Shown: positions 46,962-56,025 of the stretch, one piece after another
Layout: every line of letters begins with the position of its first letter
How positions within the stretch are numbered: the first letter of the stretch is position 1
Assembly (NCBI GenBank): GCA_949825045.1
Contig: OX463829.1
Span: 28,769,715-28,833,714, forward strand
Direction: 5' to 3'
Length of the DNA stretch: 64,000 bases
Source: Argyresthia goedartella
Taxonomy: Eukaryota; Arthropoda; Insecta; Lepidoptera; Argyresthiidae
Program-made: the position numbers and the translations under genes
The notes under the pieces: generated by a model
What the model was told of the DNA's origin: nothing
Database searches by the model: none
Seen by the model: the letters and a program-made list of their open reading frames with translations, nothing else

Positions 46962-47375
46962 TTTGTTGCCATTTAGTAGTGAAATAAATTAAATATCGAA
47001 AATATCGACCGACAACATATCGACAACAAAAACATGTGGCTGCTGGCATAAGACAGAACCTGTCACTAAAGGTGTGAATAACAGCTGTTTTTGAATAAGC
47101 GACTATTGTTAGTTATTTTAAATAAACAACCGTTATTTTAAACAGATGCGTTATTTACCATGTCACTACGGTAGCACGAAACAACTATTAATCAACCCGA
47201 TAGATCGCTAGTCGCGAATCGCGAAGGCATCAACCGTAGCAAACTGAGCTCTATAGCATAGCCATAAGACCTTATATATTGTAGGTACCATAGCTATTTT
47301 AGCGATACCTATAATATTTTAAGAATGCGTTGAAATAAAAATATACAGTAATCGGGTAGCTCAAAGTTCATTTTT
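46962..47375 (-). promoter_or_regulatory. Presumed THADA 5' flank / 5' UTR
   Basis: No TATA box is obvious. The stretch 46990-47030 has three ATATCGA-type half-matches to the DREF motif (GAAAATATCGACC, ACATATCGACAAC), of a kind common in insect housekeeping promoters. Location directly upstream of the start codon is the main argument. Confidence 0.4.
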
Positions 47376-47770
47376 AGGGTTCCGTACCCAACGGGCACGA
47401 ACGGAACCCTATTACTAAGACTTCGCTGTCCGTCCGTCTGTCACCAGGCTGTATCTCAAGAACCTAGCTAGCTAGAGAGTTGAAATTTTCACAGATTATG
47501 TATTTCTGTTGCCGCTATAACAACAAATACTAAAGAACTGGATAAAAGAAATATTTAAGGGGGCTCCCATACAACAATTCTTTCAATACCACATACAAAC
47601 TTATGGATGCACCTGGTTACGTACATGGAGTGTGAAAGTAACCGCACCAATAACTTTGTAAACAATATTTTGCTGTGTAAAATCCAAACTATTCACTCCA
47701 CACCATCGCTTCCATTGAACGGTGGTACGGAACCCTTCGTGCGCGATTTAGACTCGCACTTGACCGGTTT
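47376..47770 (+). mobile_element. GGGTTCCGTACC dispersed repeat, complete-looking copy
   Basis: It runs from AGGGTTCCGTACCCAACGGG to TGACCGGTTTT, colinear with the copies at 36805 and (inverted) 41708. It has no coding capacity. It sits about 400 bp upstream of THADA exon 1. Confidence 0.88.
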
Positions 47771-47840
47771 TATAAGAACTACCTAACTACCCAGGAATCG
47801 CAGTTGATTTTTTAGTGATCACACACGAATGAGAGCTCAC

Positions 47841-48035
47841 AGACAATAAGGTTTATATTTCCCTATTCCTGTAAAATAAGCATTCCTATAAAATAAGCAG
47901 TGGTTTTTGCATTTAAATGGAAACAAGGCTTAGCTTTCAGACAATAAGGTTTAAATTTCCCTATTCTAATAAAATAAGCATTCTTATAAAAAAGCAGTGA
48001 TTTTTGAGTTCAAATGAAAACAAAAATCGCTATGG
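47841..48035. repeat. Two-copy tandem duplication, 98-bp period
   Basis: AGACAATAAGGTTT starts at 47841 and 47939; AAAATAAGCATTC and AAGCAGTG follow in each copy with a few differences. Confidence 0.85.
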
Positions 48036-48107
48036 TGTCAGCAATAATAAAATGGTATATCATAGCCATAAGATCTCGTTATTGTTGACACCATAGCGAT
48101 TTTTGTT
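48019..48107. repeat. Long hairpin, 29-bp arms with one mismatch
   Basis: AAAATCGCTATGGTGTCAGC (48022-48041) pairs with the inverse GTTGACACCATAGCGATTTT (48084-48103), extending to 29 bp. The roughly 30-nt loop contains CATAGCCATAAGA, which also occurs at 47266. Confidence 0.88.
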
Positions 48108-48474
48108 ATAGTTATAGAGCTAGTTTGCTTGCGAGTGGCGATGTTCGGAATGAAAATCGCAAAACTGGCAACCGTTATTTCTATATCGAAATAAGTAGAT
48201 GTTTAGTCATTTTTTAATATTCGGTTGTAATAATAAGTTGTCGGTTACATGACCACCACTACCTGTCACTGTCACTCCTGTCAGTGGTGCTACAATATAG
48301 GGTGCGTTCGGAAACCGAAAGGAAATTCACTCGGAGAAAGAAAAGAGATGGTGATCATGATATTCATGTTAGAACGAGAAAGGAAATGCGGTACGGGATA
48401 AGTTCTCAAATACGAAGTACCTGTAACCGGCGAGCTTGCATGAAGAGACTTATGAATGTTAAGTAAGGGAAGGA

Positions 48475-48946
48475 CTTTAGCGGTAGACCTACCTTTTCTT
48501 GACCTTGAGGGGGGAGGGGGGGTGGGGGAGGGGGTAGACGCCCGTTGCGTTCCGTTTTAAACAAAAATTACAACTTTTTTATTTATCAAAAGTGATATTT
48601 TACGAAAGAAATACTAAATTAACTTTGATTGACGTAAAATAAATAAACAAACATAAATTGCAAGTTAAATGAACGTTTTTTATTAAAATAGTTATTATTA
48701 AAAAACGATTCTTTTCAAAAATGCGTACAGCGAAACGTAGGTAATGTATTATGACCACAGACAATATTTAAACATATTATTTGCGTTGCGTTACATAATT
48801 TTACAAAGTATTTTCAGATTTTCAAAAAATCATATCTTAAAACTTATTGAATTTCGCAACCTGAAACTTTCAGGAAGATGATCAAATGACCCCAACATGA
48901 TGCTAAAAAAGTTTGGACGCCCTAGCGAGTAGGTCATCCGCTAAAG
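48475..48946 (+). mobile_element. MITE with CTTTAGCGG...CCGCTAAAG ends
   Basis: Ends CTTTAGCGGTAGACCTAC and the inverse GTAGGTCATCCGCTAAAG bound about 470 bp that starts with a G-rich run (48508-48535) and is otherwise AT-rich. A truncated inverted copy is at 52944-53375, and the same end motif occurs at 62400. No transposase frame. Confidence 0.8.
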
Positions 48947-49275
48947 GTGAGCCGTCTAGTTTGTCTATTCCACTCTGTAGGGTAGGGTTTTTAACATTCT
49001 GCCAAGGGCCAACTTCTACACATACAAAACCATTTGACGTTCGCATACCGGCGCTGCGATTTGTGTTTGTGAATTTTAGTCCACTCTGTGTAAGAGAGGT
49101 GTTATTAGTACTTATTCAGGCTATCGGCAAATTCTAAGGCTAGGTAGGTACCTACCTTCTTACTTAGAAAGAAAGAAAAGAAAGAAAGGAAGAAAATAAA
49201 TTTATTTGTCATAAACATAAACATACAACAAAAAGTTTAAAAATAATAATAATGATAGGATGTAGTTAATGACAA
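48947..49275. other. Intergenic DNA with a GAAA-rich tract, no gene seen
   Basis: GAAAGAAAGAAAAG-type purine repeats lie at 49166-49195. Sequence near 49060 resembles 6830 inverted. No gene is recognised. Confidence 0.5.
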
Positions 49276-49277
49276 AA

Positions 49278-49343
49278 TGGCTTGAGCTCAGCATCTGTTA
49301 CGTGTAGCAGCTACACGTAACGCTGGTTTTCAGCTCAAGCCAT
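49278..49343. repeat. Two-part hairpin
   Basis: Inner arms GTTACGTGTAGC and GCTACACGTAAC are perfect with one nucleotide between them. Outer arms ATGGCTTGAGCT and AGCTCAAGCCAT are also perfect, with unequal internal bulges. Confidence 0.9.
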
Positions 49344-49430
49344 GTACATGTATAGCCATGAAAAGGCAATGTGGATAATAAATAAATGTTATAGTGTATA
49401 GTATATGTTATAGTGTGTAGTGTAGTATAG

Positions 49431-49462
49431 ATGGTGGTGGTGGTGGTGGTAGTGGTGGTGGT
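49431..49462. repeat. (TGG)n microsatellite
   Basis: About ten GGT units with one AGT interruption; flanking DNA is low complexity. Confidence 0.95.
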
Positions 49463-49976
49463 GGGTGTTTACTTTTAGGTCAACAAAAAGGTATTCAATT
49501 GAAAAGGAATCGAATTTTATTTGTGAACAATTCCTTTAGACACCCTAAAATGTTAGCTACTTAAGTCATTGTTGTTGCACAAATCACAGAAAAGTTGCCT
49601 TTGAGGAGCGGCTAGCGCACGACGCGACTGCGAGCGGCAATATAACCACAACATAACTGAATTCCCGAACGTCGGGTTGGCCGGTGGAACCGCGGGGGGT
49701 GTTGACGTGGAAAAGTGAGGAACAGAGCTATGCGCTAAATAAAGCTCTGTCCTTCATCTTTCACGACTAAAACGGTATCGTATTATCTAGAAGTAGTCAT
49801 TCTCATTTGAAAACCATAACCGGTTTCATAATTTGCCTGGTATAAAATAAACAGTATTGCTCACTTCGTGATAATATTTTATGATTGGTGGGAAATCGCA
49901 GCAGCAAGCAGTTATATCAAGTAATAAGAAGTACGGGATTTATATTTTTTATGAGCCACTTTATTTCCTCCGCCCC
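49463..49976. other. Intergenic DNA, no gene seen
   Basis: A GC-rich patch at 49600-49720 resembles 6600 inverted. Otherwise no feature. Confidence 0.5.
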
Positions 49977-49979
49977 ATG

Positions 49980-50110
49980 TATACCTCGCGCCACGAAATA
50001 AGAGCGCTGGGCGACTTTTGGCGGGAATTACGGCGCATATGCACAGGTATTGAAAAGTGACTACTGCGCATTCAAGGCCACCGTTCATAACGTGTGGCGC
50101 GACTTATACC
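49980..50110 (+). mobile_element. Short MITE, copy 1 (about 130 bp)
   Basis: It starts ATACCTCGCGCCACGAAATA, includes TTGGCGGGAATTAC-like and AGGTATTGAAAAGTGAC blocks, and ends GTGTGGCGCGACTTATACC. Copy 2 at 51071 is inverted with clear identity throughout. Confidence 0.82.
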
Positions 50111-50814
50111 TTTCTAAAAATATAATTTTTCATTTGTAGTAAGGAAGGCACTAACGTAAATTTTTGAGATATTAACGAATTTTGTTAAAATTTAAGGTTA
50201 TGTTCACAAACTTTTTGCTCTAAAAGTGACATTTTAATTAAAATTCAGACTTTATTAATAAATATTCTTAAAAAATTAAACACTTTGAAGACTGAGTTTA
50301 AGAAGCATTATATTTATTGAGTCAAATTTGGCTAAAGTAGGTTATTCTGGCTAAATTTCAACGGCTAAATTGGGTTATAGGTTAGGTTAGAACTTATAAG
50401 AAGCAAAACAGGAGCGTAGCGAGGCGGGGCGGAGCGAAGCGTATGCAAATAAAAACAACATATAATTAAGTATACATTTCCTTGCAAAAAAACCATACTA
50501 GGGGCACAAGGGAGCTCCCCTCCCTACCACTTCCCCCTACAAAATTAAGGTAAACGATATCTATAGTTTACCCAAAGAATTAATTTGTCACTAAGAAAAA
50601 GCGTAAAAATAAAAAATAATTACATACCTATCATTGATAATTTTCGATAGGAATGATGGTCTATAGGGATTTAACGTATAATATCTCATGAGAAAACCAC
50701 TGAACTTGTCTGACGTTTATCCTCTGAAATTGAGTGAGCGTCCTCTGAAATCTGCCGCCCCTACGACGCTGCCGCCCCTAGGCCGCTGCCTGTACGGCCT
50801 ATTCTCAAATCCAG
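50111..50814. other. Intergenic DNA with one unit of the GGAGC minisatellite
   Basis: GGTTATTCTGGCTAAATTTC (50341) through GGGGCGGAGCGAAGCGTATG (50425) matches the tandem units at 53496. No gene is recognised; a 61-codon frame at 50688 has no family resemblance. Confidence 0.55.
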
Positions 50815-51070
50815 GACTCAAGCAGACTATGCTATGTCTTTTGGAAGTGTTGACAAAGATGGCAGGCCTCTGATTCCAGTAGCTACTGATGGATTTTGGA
50901 GCAAACGCTGGTTTTGTCAGCCGCTGTTATCATCGGGTTGAATTTCCAAAAGTAAAACCTTTTGGAAATTTAACTTGGAGTCAAAAATAAATATTAGACA
51001 GTCTGCACCCCCGGAGCACAAGTGCTTCAAAAACTATTTAGGTCCATCTACCGGGATGGAATTGACCATA

Positions 51071-51196
51071 TCATACCTCGCGCCACGAGTTATGAGCGGT
51101 GGCCTTGAATGCGCAGTGGTCACTTTTCAATACCTGTACATATGCGCAGTAATTCCCGCCAACGTCGCCCAGCGCTTTTAATTCGTGGCGCGAGGT
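51071..51196 (-). mobile_element. Short MITE, copy 2 (126 bp), inside the Mutator-like relic
   Basis: It starts TCATACCTCGCGCCACGAG and ends TTCGTGGCGCGAGGT, with ATA on both sides. Excision joins MELTI to VVGFKRS in frame, fixing the insertion point. Inner sequence is the inverse of copy 1 at 49980. Confidence 0.9.
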
Positions 51197-51380
51197 ATAG
51201 TTGTGGGGTTTAAACGGTCGTTGCTTGACCATAGCGTAATATATTATAAATTTGTTGCTGACAGCGATTCCTGTTATATTCCAATAATATACTCAATATA
51301 TTGAACATTTTAAGCCTCTACCTTCTACCATTATCCATATCGATCAAAAATTTGCAAATAAAAACACGTTTTTTCTAAGG

Positions 51381-51592
51381 GAGCCCCCTTAAATATTTAT
51401 TTGGTTCTGTATTTTAGTATTTTTTGTTATGGCGGCAATAGAAATACATCATCTGTGAAAATTTCATGTCTAACTATCACGGTTCATGAGATACAGCCTG
51501 GTGACAGACAGACAGACAGACGGACGGTCAGCAAAGTCTCAGTAATAGGGTCCCCTTTGGCACCCTTCGGGTACAGAATCCTAAGAAAGATA
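51381..51592 (-). mobile_element. Partial GGGTTCCGTACC dispersed repeat
   Basis: GGGAGCCCCCTTAAATATTT, ATGAGATACAGCCTGGTGAC, a CAGACAGACGGACGG run and GGGTACAGAATCC match about half of the full repeat, inverted. It separates two blocks of the Mutator-like relic. Confidence 0.82.
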
Positions 51593-51720
51593 TCCGGCCA
51601 TACGGTGAATCAATAATTGAAAAGAAAGATAACCATACTTTAAGAAACTTTTGCAATTCTCTGGTGAAGTTGTCTCAGGAGGACACTTATGTCCCTTCAG
51701 ATTGCGTAAGTTTTTAAGAG

Positions 51721-52144
51721 TTATTTTCATGCGCGATGAAATATTGGGCTGCTATTTATTTAACACATGATCAAAAATATAATAAAACTAAATCAAATAT
51801 CAAAGTGTTTATTAATCAAAAATAACAATAATATACAGGTTTACTTATATCTAAAGAGCATGTAAGTCTTTGAGTAATAATGTATAAATACTAGAGACGC
51901 TAGCTCGAACAAAATATTGACGAGAGCGGGCGTGTCAGTTGTCATAGATAAAAATCTTTGCGCTCAGATGCGACATGCCGAAGACATACAGTCACCTTTG
52001 CCCAAAAGTATACCTATTGAGTGAATCCTGCCTATACTGGTTGCATACTTTTAAACGCAGGCGACCTATAATGTGTATTTGGGAATAAAATAAAAGAGAA
52101 TATGCACATATACAATAATTTAATGGCTTTTTTTCATTGGTTGT
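51721..52144. other. Intergenic DNA, no recognised feature
   Basis: AT-rich; no frame, repeat end or promoter-like cluster stands out. Confidence 0.5.
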
Positions 52145-52262
52145 TATGTTAGTCAATGCATATTCGCCCGAAATGCCAAAGCGCTGCGCTCCAACTCCAT
52201 GACTAGGTCATCCCTCAGGTCCTCAGTCACTATATGGCCAAGGTATTTTAAATAGATTATTG
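52145..52262 (-). pseudogene. Small LINE fragment (same family as 53870-62000)
   Basis: On the minus strand the codons read YLGHIVTEDLRDDL and ERSALAFRANMH, matching YLGHILTEHLTDDEDIERER in the larger LINE at about 54440. Nothing else of the element remains. Confidence 0.7.
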
Positions 52263-52353
52263 AGGGTATGTAAATAAATTATCACTTCGACTTTGTTTAT
52301 CGAAATTATTTAAACAGTGATCATTATAATAGGCAAATTCTGGTTTTCTAAAA

Positions 52354-52412
52354 TATCGATAAACACAGTAGGTAAACTATCATTTTTATCGATAGCCGCT
52401 CTTATATCGATA
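52354..52412. promoter_or_regulatory. Cluster of three perfect TATCGATA sites (DREF-type)
   Basis: The palindrome TATCGATA occurs at 52354-52361, 52387-52394 and 52405-52412, three exact 8-mers within 59 bp. In insects this is the DRE core bound by DREF in housekeeping promoters. No coding exon was recognised on either side, so it may serve a distant exon or be a displaced promoter. Confidence 0.55.
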
Positions 52413-52943
52413 CTTAACCCATCGCTGGTTGTCACTAAAATAGTTCGCAATACTTATTCTGTCAAAACTTTATTGGTTTCAGTCATACAAAGTAAAACGG
52501 TCGTACGAATAAAGAGTGTCGGTATATTTACTTCTGTTCATGGAAAATAGCCCTCCCTCTATTCAATTACTTACTCTGAGGTCAGACCCAGACGTTTGAT
52601 ATCTCAACTCGTTGCTTCCGGGCTTTTACAGACAATCGAGAACCTCTGTAAAAAACCTTTGTTCCCATTCCCCCCTTAGAGCTCGCCACCAGGGCCAAAT
52701 ACGTAGTGGGTAAGCGAATAATCTTTTCGAAACGCCTTTCTCATGCAGGCCGTTGAGATGCTGCGGTGGTGTCTTTCAATACAGAAACCCAACACACAAA
52801 AACACGTAATATTTGGGTTTTGATTTCAGAGTTGGAGCGACGCCTACATAAGAAAAGAGTTCAGAAATCGAAAAGTTCAATCAGGCATAAAAACTAATTG
52901 TTTTTGAATCGAAAGTCACACCATGGTGTAAATATGGGCTCAC
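52413..52943. other. DNA downstream of the TATCGATA cluster, no gene recognised
   Basis: A 77-codon plus-strand frame (52317-52550) overlaps the sites and looks like chance. No splice-flanked conserved coding block is seen. Confidence 0.45.
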
Positions 52944-53375
52944 CTTTAGCGGATGACCTACTCACTGGGGCGTCCAAACTTTTTTAGCATCTTGTTGGAG
53001 TCATTTGATCATCTTCCTGAAAGTTTCAGGGTGCGGAATTCAATAGTTTTTAAGATATGATTTTTTGAAAATCTGAAAATACTTTGTAAAATGATGTAAC
53101 GCAACGCAAATAATATGTTTAAATCTTGTCTGTGGTCAAAATACATTACCTACATTTCGTTGTACGCATATTTGAAAAGATGAGAATTCTCTAAAAAAAG
53201 GAGGAAATGTGGAATCTTTTTTTAATAATACCTATTTTAATAAAAACGTTCATTTAACTTGCAATTTATGTTTGTTTATTTATTTTACGTTAATCAAAGT
53301 TAATTTAGTATTTCTTTCGTAAAATATCACTTTTGATAATAAAAAGGTTGTCATTTTTGTTTAAAACGGAACGCA
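52944..53375 (-). mobile_element. Truncated inverted copy of the CTTTAGCGG MITE
   Basis: It begins CTTTAGCGGATGACCTACTC and follows the 48475-48946 copy in reverse through GATCATCTTCCTGAAAGTTT, ACGCAACGCAAATAATATG and TAATTTAGTATTTCTTTCG. The far terminal repeat is lost. Confidence 0.8.
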
Positions 53376-53493
53376 TTTTGTTGGGGCGTTTTGCCGCGTT
53401 TTTGGTTGGGCGGCAAATTGTAGTAGTCCCTTTTCTAGTAGTTTCGCGAATGTTCTATTTGCTTGTTTTCTCGATATTTACAAGCAAAAACAA

Positions 53494-53850
53494 CTGGCTA
53501 GATTAGGTTATTGTGGCTACTTTTCAATCGGGTTATAGGTTATGTTAGAACGTTGAAGAAGATAAACCGGAGCGGAGCGGAGCGTATGCAAACAAAAACT
53601 ATTGGCTAGAGTAGGTTATTGTGGCTACTTTTCAATCGGGTTATAGGTTATGTTAGAACGTTGAAGAAGCTAAACCGGAGCGGAGCGTATGCAAACAAAA
53701 ACGATTGGCTAGAGTAGGTTATTGTGGCTACTTTTCAATCGGGTTATAGGTTATGTTAGAACGTTGAAGAAGCTAAACCGGAGCGGAGCGGAGCGCAGCG
53801 TATGCAAACAAAAACGATTGGCTAGAGTAGGTTATTGTGGCTACTTTTCA
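53494..53850. repeat. 103-113-bp minisatellite with internal GGAGC repeats
   Basis: GGCTAGA(G/T)TAGGTTATTGTGG starts at 53496, 53604, 53707 and 53820. Unit length varies with the number of GGAGC subunits (three, two, four). Each unit includes TCAATCGGGTTATAGGTTAT and GCGTATGCAAACAAAAAC. Confidence 0.93.
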
Positions 53851-53993
53851 TGTAAATTTTGATGATAGCATTATAATAATAATAATAATAATAATCGTTT
53901 ATTCTCAGGCAACATGACCCATAGTTATAAAACAGTCACAAAAATAACAATAATTTAGGCTAAACTAAAATAAAATAAATAAAATATGAAACC

Positions 53994-55855
53994 TTACTTT
54001 TGGTTCCCACTGTGATGCACAGATAACCAATATGCGAAAAAATTACTTTTCAGACAACTGGCAATATTTGTCAAAATTCTATTTTTAGATTCCCGTAATC
54101 GAGTGCAAAAGGCGGTGATACGAGATCTGAGGATCGCGAAGAAGTCGGGGACTCTGGCCTCCGCGAACATGGTCGAGGCGCTACAAAAACGAGGTTTTCT
54201 AAGCAATATGCGGAACGCGTCATTATATTGTATACGTAATGTGCTATACGATCGTTTTGTATAGCTTGTCCAAAGATGGCAGGTGTATAAATTTTGACAA
54301 TAGGCCTTAAATAACGTTATTTTCACTTCCTCGTTGCTTTTAGAAAACCTGCGCGCGAGCATATTGCACCGTACTGCCAGAGCCCTGCGCTCCCTCTCGA
54401 TATCCTCATCGTCAGTGAGATGTTCAGTCAAAATATGTCCTAGGTATTTAAAGCTCTTTACAACCTGCACCGGAGACCCGTTCAAATATAACGAAGGTAT
54501 CCTCTCCGGACCCCTTCCTGATCGAAAAACAACCATTTTCTGTCTTTTTGACATTATATTTTAGACCATGTGTTTCGGCATATCGAACACAGATGTCTAA
54601 AAGCTGTCTAAGACCGCTAATTGAGGGGCTGAGGAGCACCATATCGTCTGCATAACTTAAGTTATTCATACATACGTTACCAATATGGCATCCGATTCTG
54701 GTGCTCCTCAGCTCCACAATCAGATCGTTTATATACAAGTTGAAAAGGTCCGGAGAGGTCAAACCACCTTGACGTACGCCACAGTCTAACCTGTAGTCGC
54801 TAGACAAAGTGTCGCCCCACCTCACATTGTTCGTCTGGTTTTCGTACCAGTATCTCAACATATTCACCACATCCGTGTTAACCTTTGCTAAATTGAGTTT
54901 TTCCCAAAGTAAATTGTAATTTACAAGGTCAAAAGCTCGGCTCAGGTCTAGAAAGCATGCATATACTGAGGTTTCTCGTTCTGTATAATATCTGACCGTA
55001 TGCTTAAAGCTGAATATGGCTGAATCCGTTGAAAGACCGGGACGAAAACCAAACTGCGCATCATCAATATCTAACCCGTTCGCCAGTACAGGTTGCAAGA
55101 GCCGCTCGAATATCTTGCCGACTATGGTACCCAGAGATATCGGCCTCTAGTTGTTAATAGTCGACAAGTCACCAGTTTTATTTTTGGGGACTGGAACCAC
55201 CACAGTTCTCATAAGGTTATCCGGTAAACAACTATACCTAGCACAAGCATTAAACAGCTCCGCCAATACTCGAAACATTTCGTCACCGGCGTAGAGGATG
55301 TGTTCCACGCTGAGTGCGTCGATGCCGGGCAACTTACCGCGCCGCATGCGCCGCACCACGTCTGCGACGTCACGCGCCGTATGGACAAGGCGCGGCGCTG
55401 ACGATGGCTCGCTCGCCGTGGCGACACCGTGCGGAGACGCGTCGGGCGCATCCCCTACACCGGCCGGCGGTAACACTTTAAAATGATCGGCAAACTTATT
55501 TGCTATATCCCTAGAGTCATGTTTCTCATCTATGGACATTGGCGTACTGGTTTTATAATTTAACTTCTTGGTTGCATTCCAAAATTTACAGAAGTTTTTC
55601 TCTTTTCTACTCACCGCTAATACATTCATTTTTATAACTTCTTCATTAGTCTGACACCATTTCAATTTTCGTTTAAATTCTTTTCTACTATTACACATGT
55701 TATCATATACCTCACCTGAGCTAGGTTTATTAAACAACAACCATAGTTTGTAATACATTCTAGCATTCTGATGACTATTTTGAACGTGGTAGTTCCAGCC
55801 CAGCACATTTTTTGTGCTTTTTATTTGCATCACAGTGGGAAGCATGACTAGAAAT
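53994..55855 (-). pseudogene. Old LINE reverse transcriptase
   Basis: From the insertion junction the frame reads NVLGWNYHVQNSHQNARMYY, SRKEFKRKLKWCQTNEEV and VVRRMRRGKLPGIDALSVEH, with TAG at 55147 within the NxRPIS block. It continues AQFGFRPGLSTDSAI, ACFLDLSRAFDLVNYNLLW, GVRQGGLTSPDLFNLYINDL and catalytic LSYADDMVLL. After a frameshift near 54550 come SFKYLGHILTEHLTDDEDIE and the C-terminal domain to the stop at 53994. Confidence 0.9.
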
Positions 55856-56025
55856 TTTTTTTTTTTTTTTTTTTCTATTTTGTGTTGACTGCTTCATCGC
55901 CATCTGAAGGATAGGGCCTTCAATAATCGATGCGGTTCTCTGGCTTGCACCGATCCCTGGTGTGCGGCTGGGCGAGGCCCATCGGCCTCCGTCCCCTTTT
56001 GTTGAGTGTTATTTGGGCTGTTCAA

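Larger units (their letters stand above)
50815..51720 (+). pseudogene. Mutator-like transposase-domain relic, broken by two insertions
   Basis: The first part (from 50828) reads SVDKDGRPLIPVATDGFWSK. A second frame gives PPEHKCFKNYLGPSTGMELT, interrupted by a MITE at 51071-51196. It resumes VVGFKRS, then YYKFVADSDSCYIP. After a dispersed repeat (51381-51592) it continues DNHTLRNFCNSLVKLSQED. The DG-W-KR, HKCFKNW-ST-ME and ADSDSS-like order recalls the insect Mutator-like transposase domain family. The catalytic set is incomplete. Confidence 0.7.

Noticed and set aside
46755..46852. Extension of THADA exon 1 to the GTAAGG donor
   Set aside because: The frame meets TAG before the donor; the inner GTGGGT donor keeps phase with exon 2.
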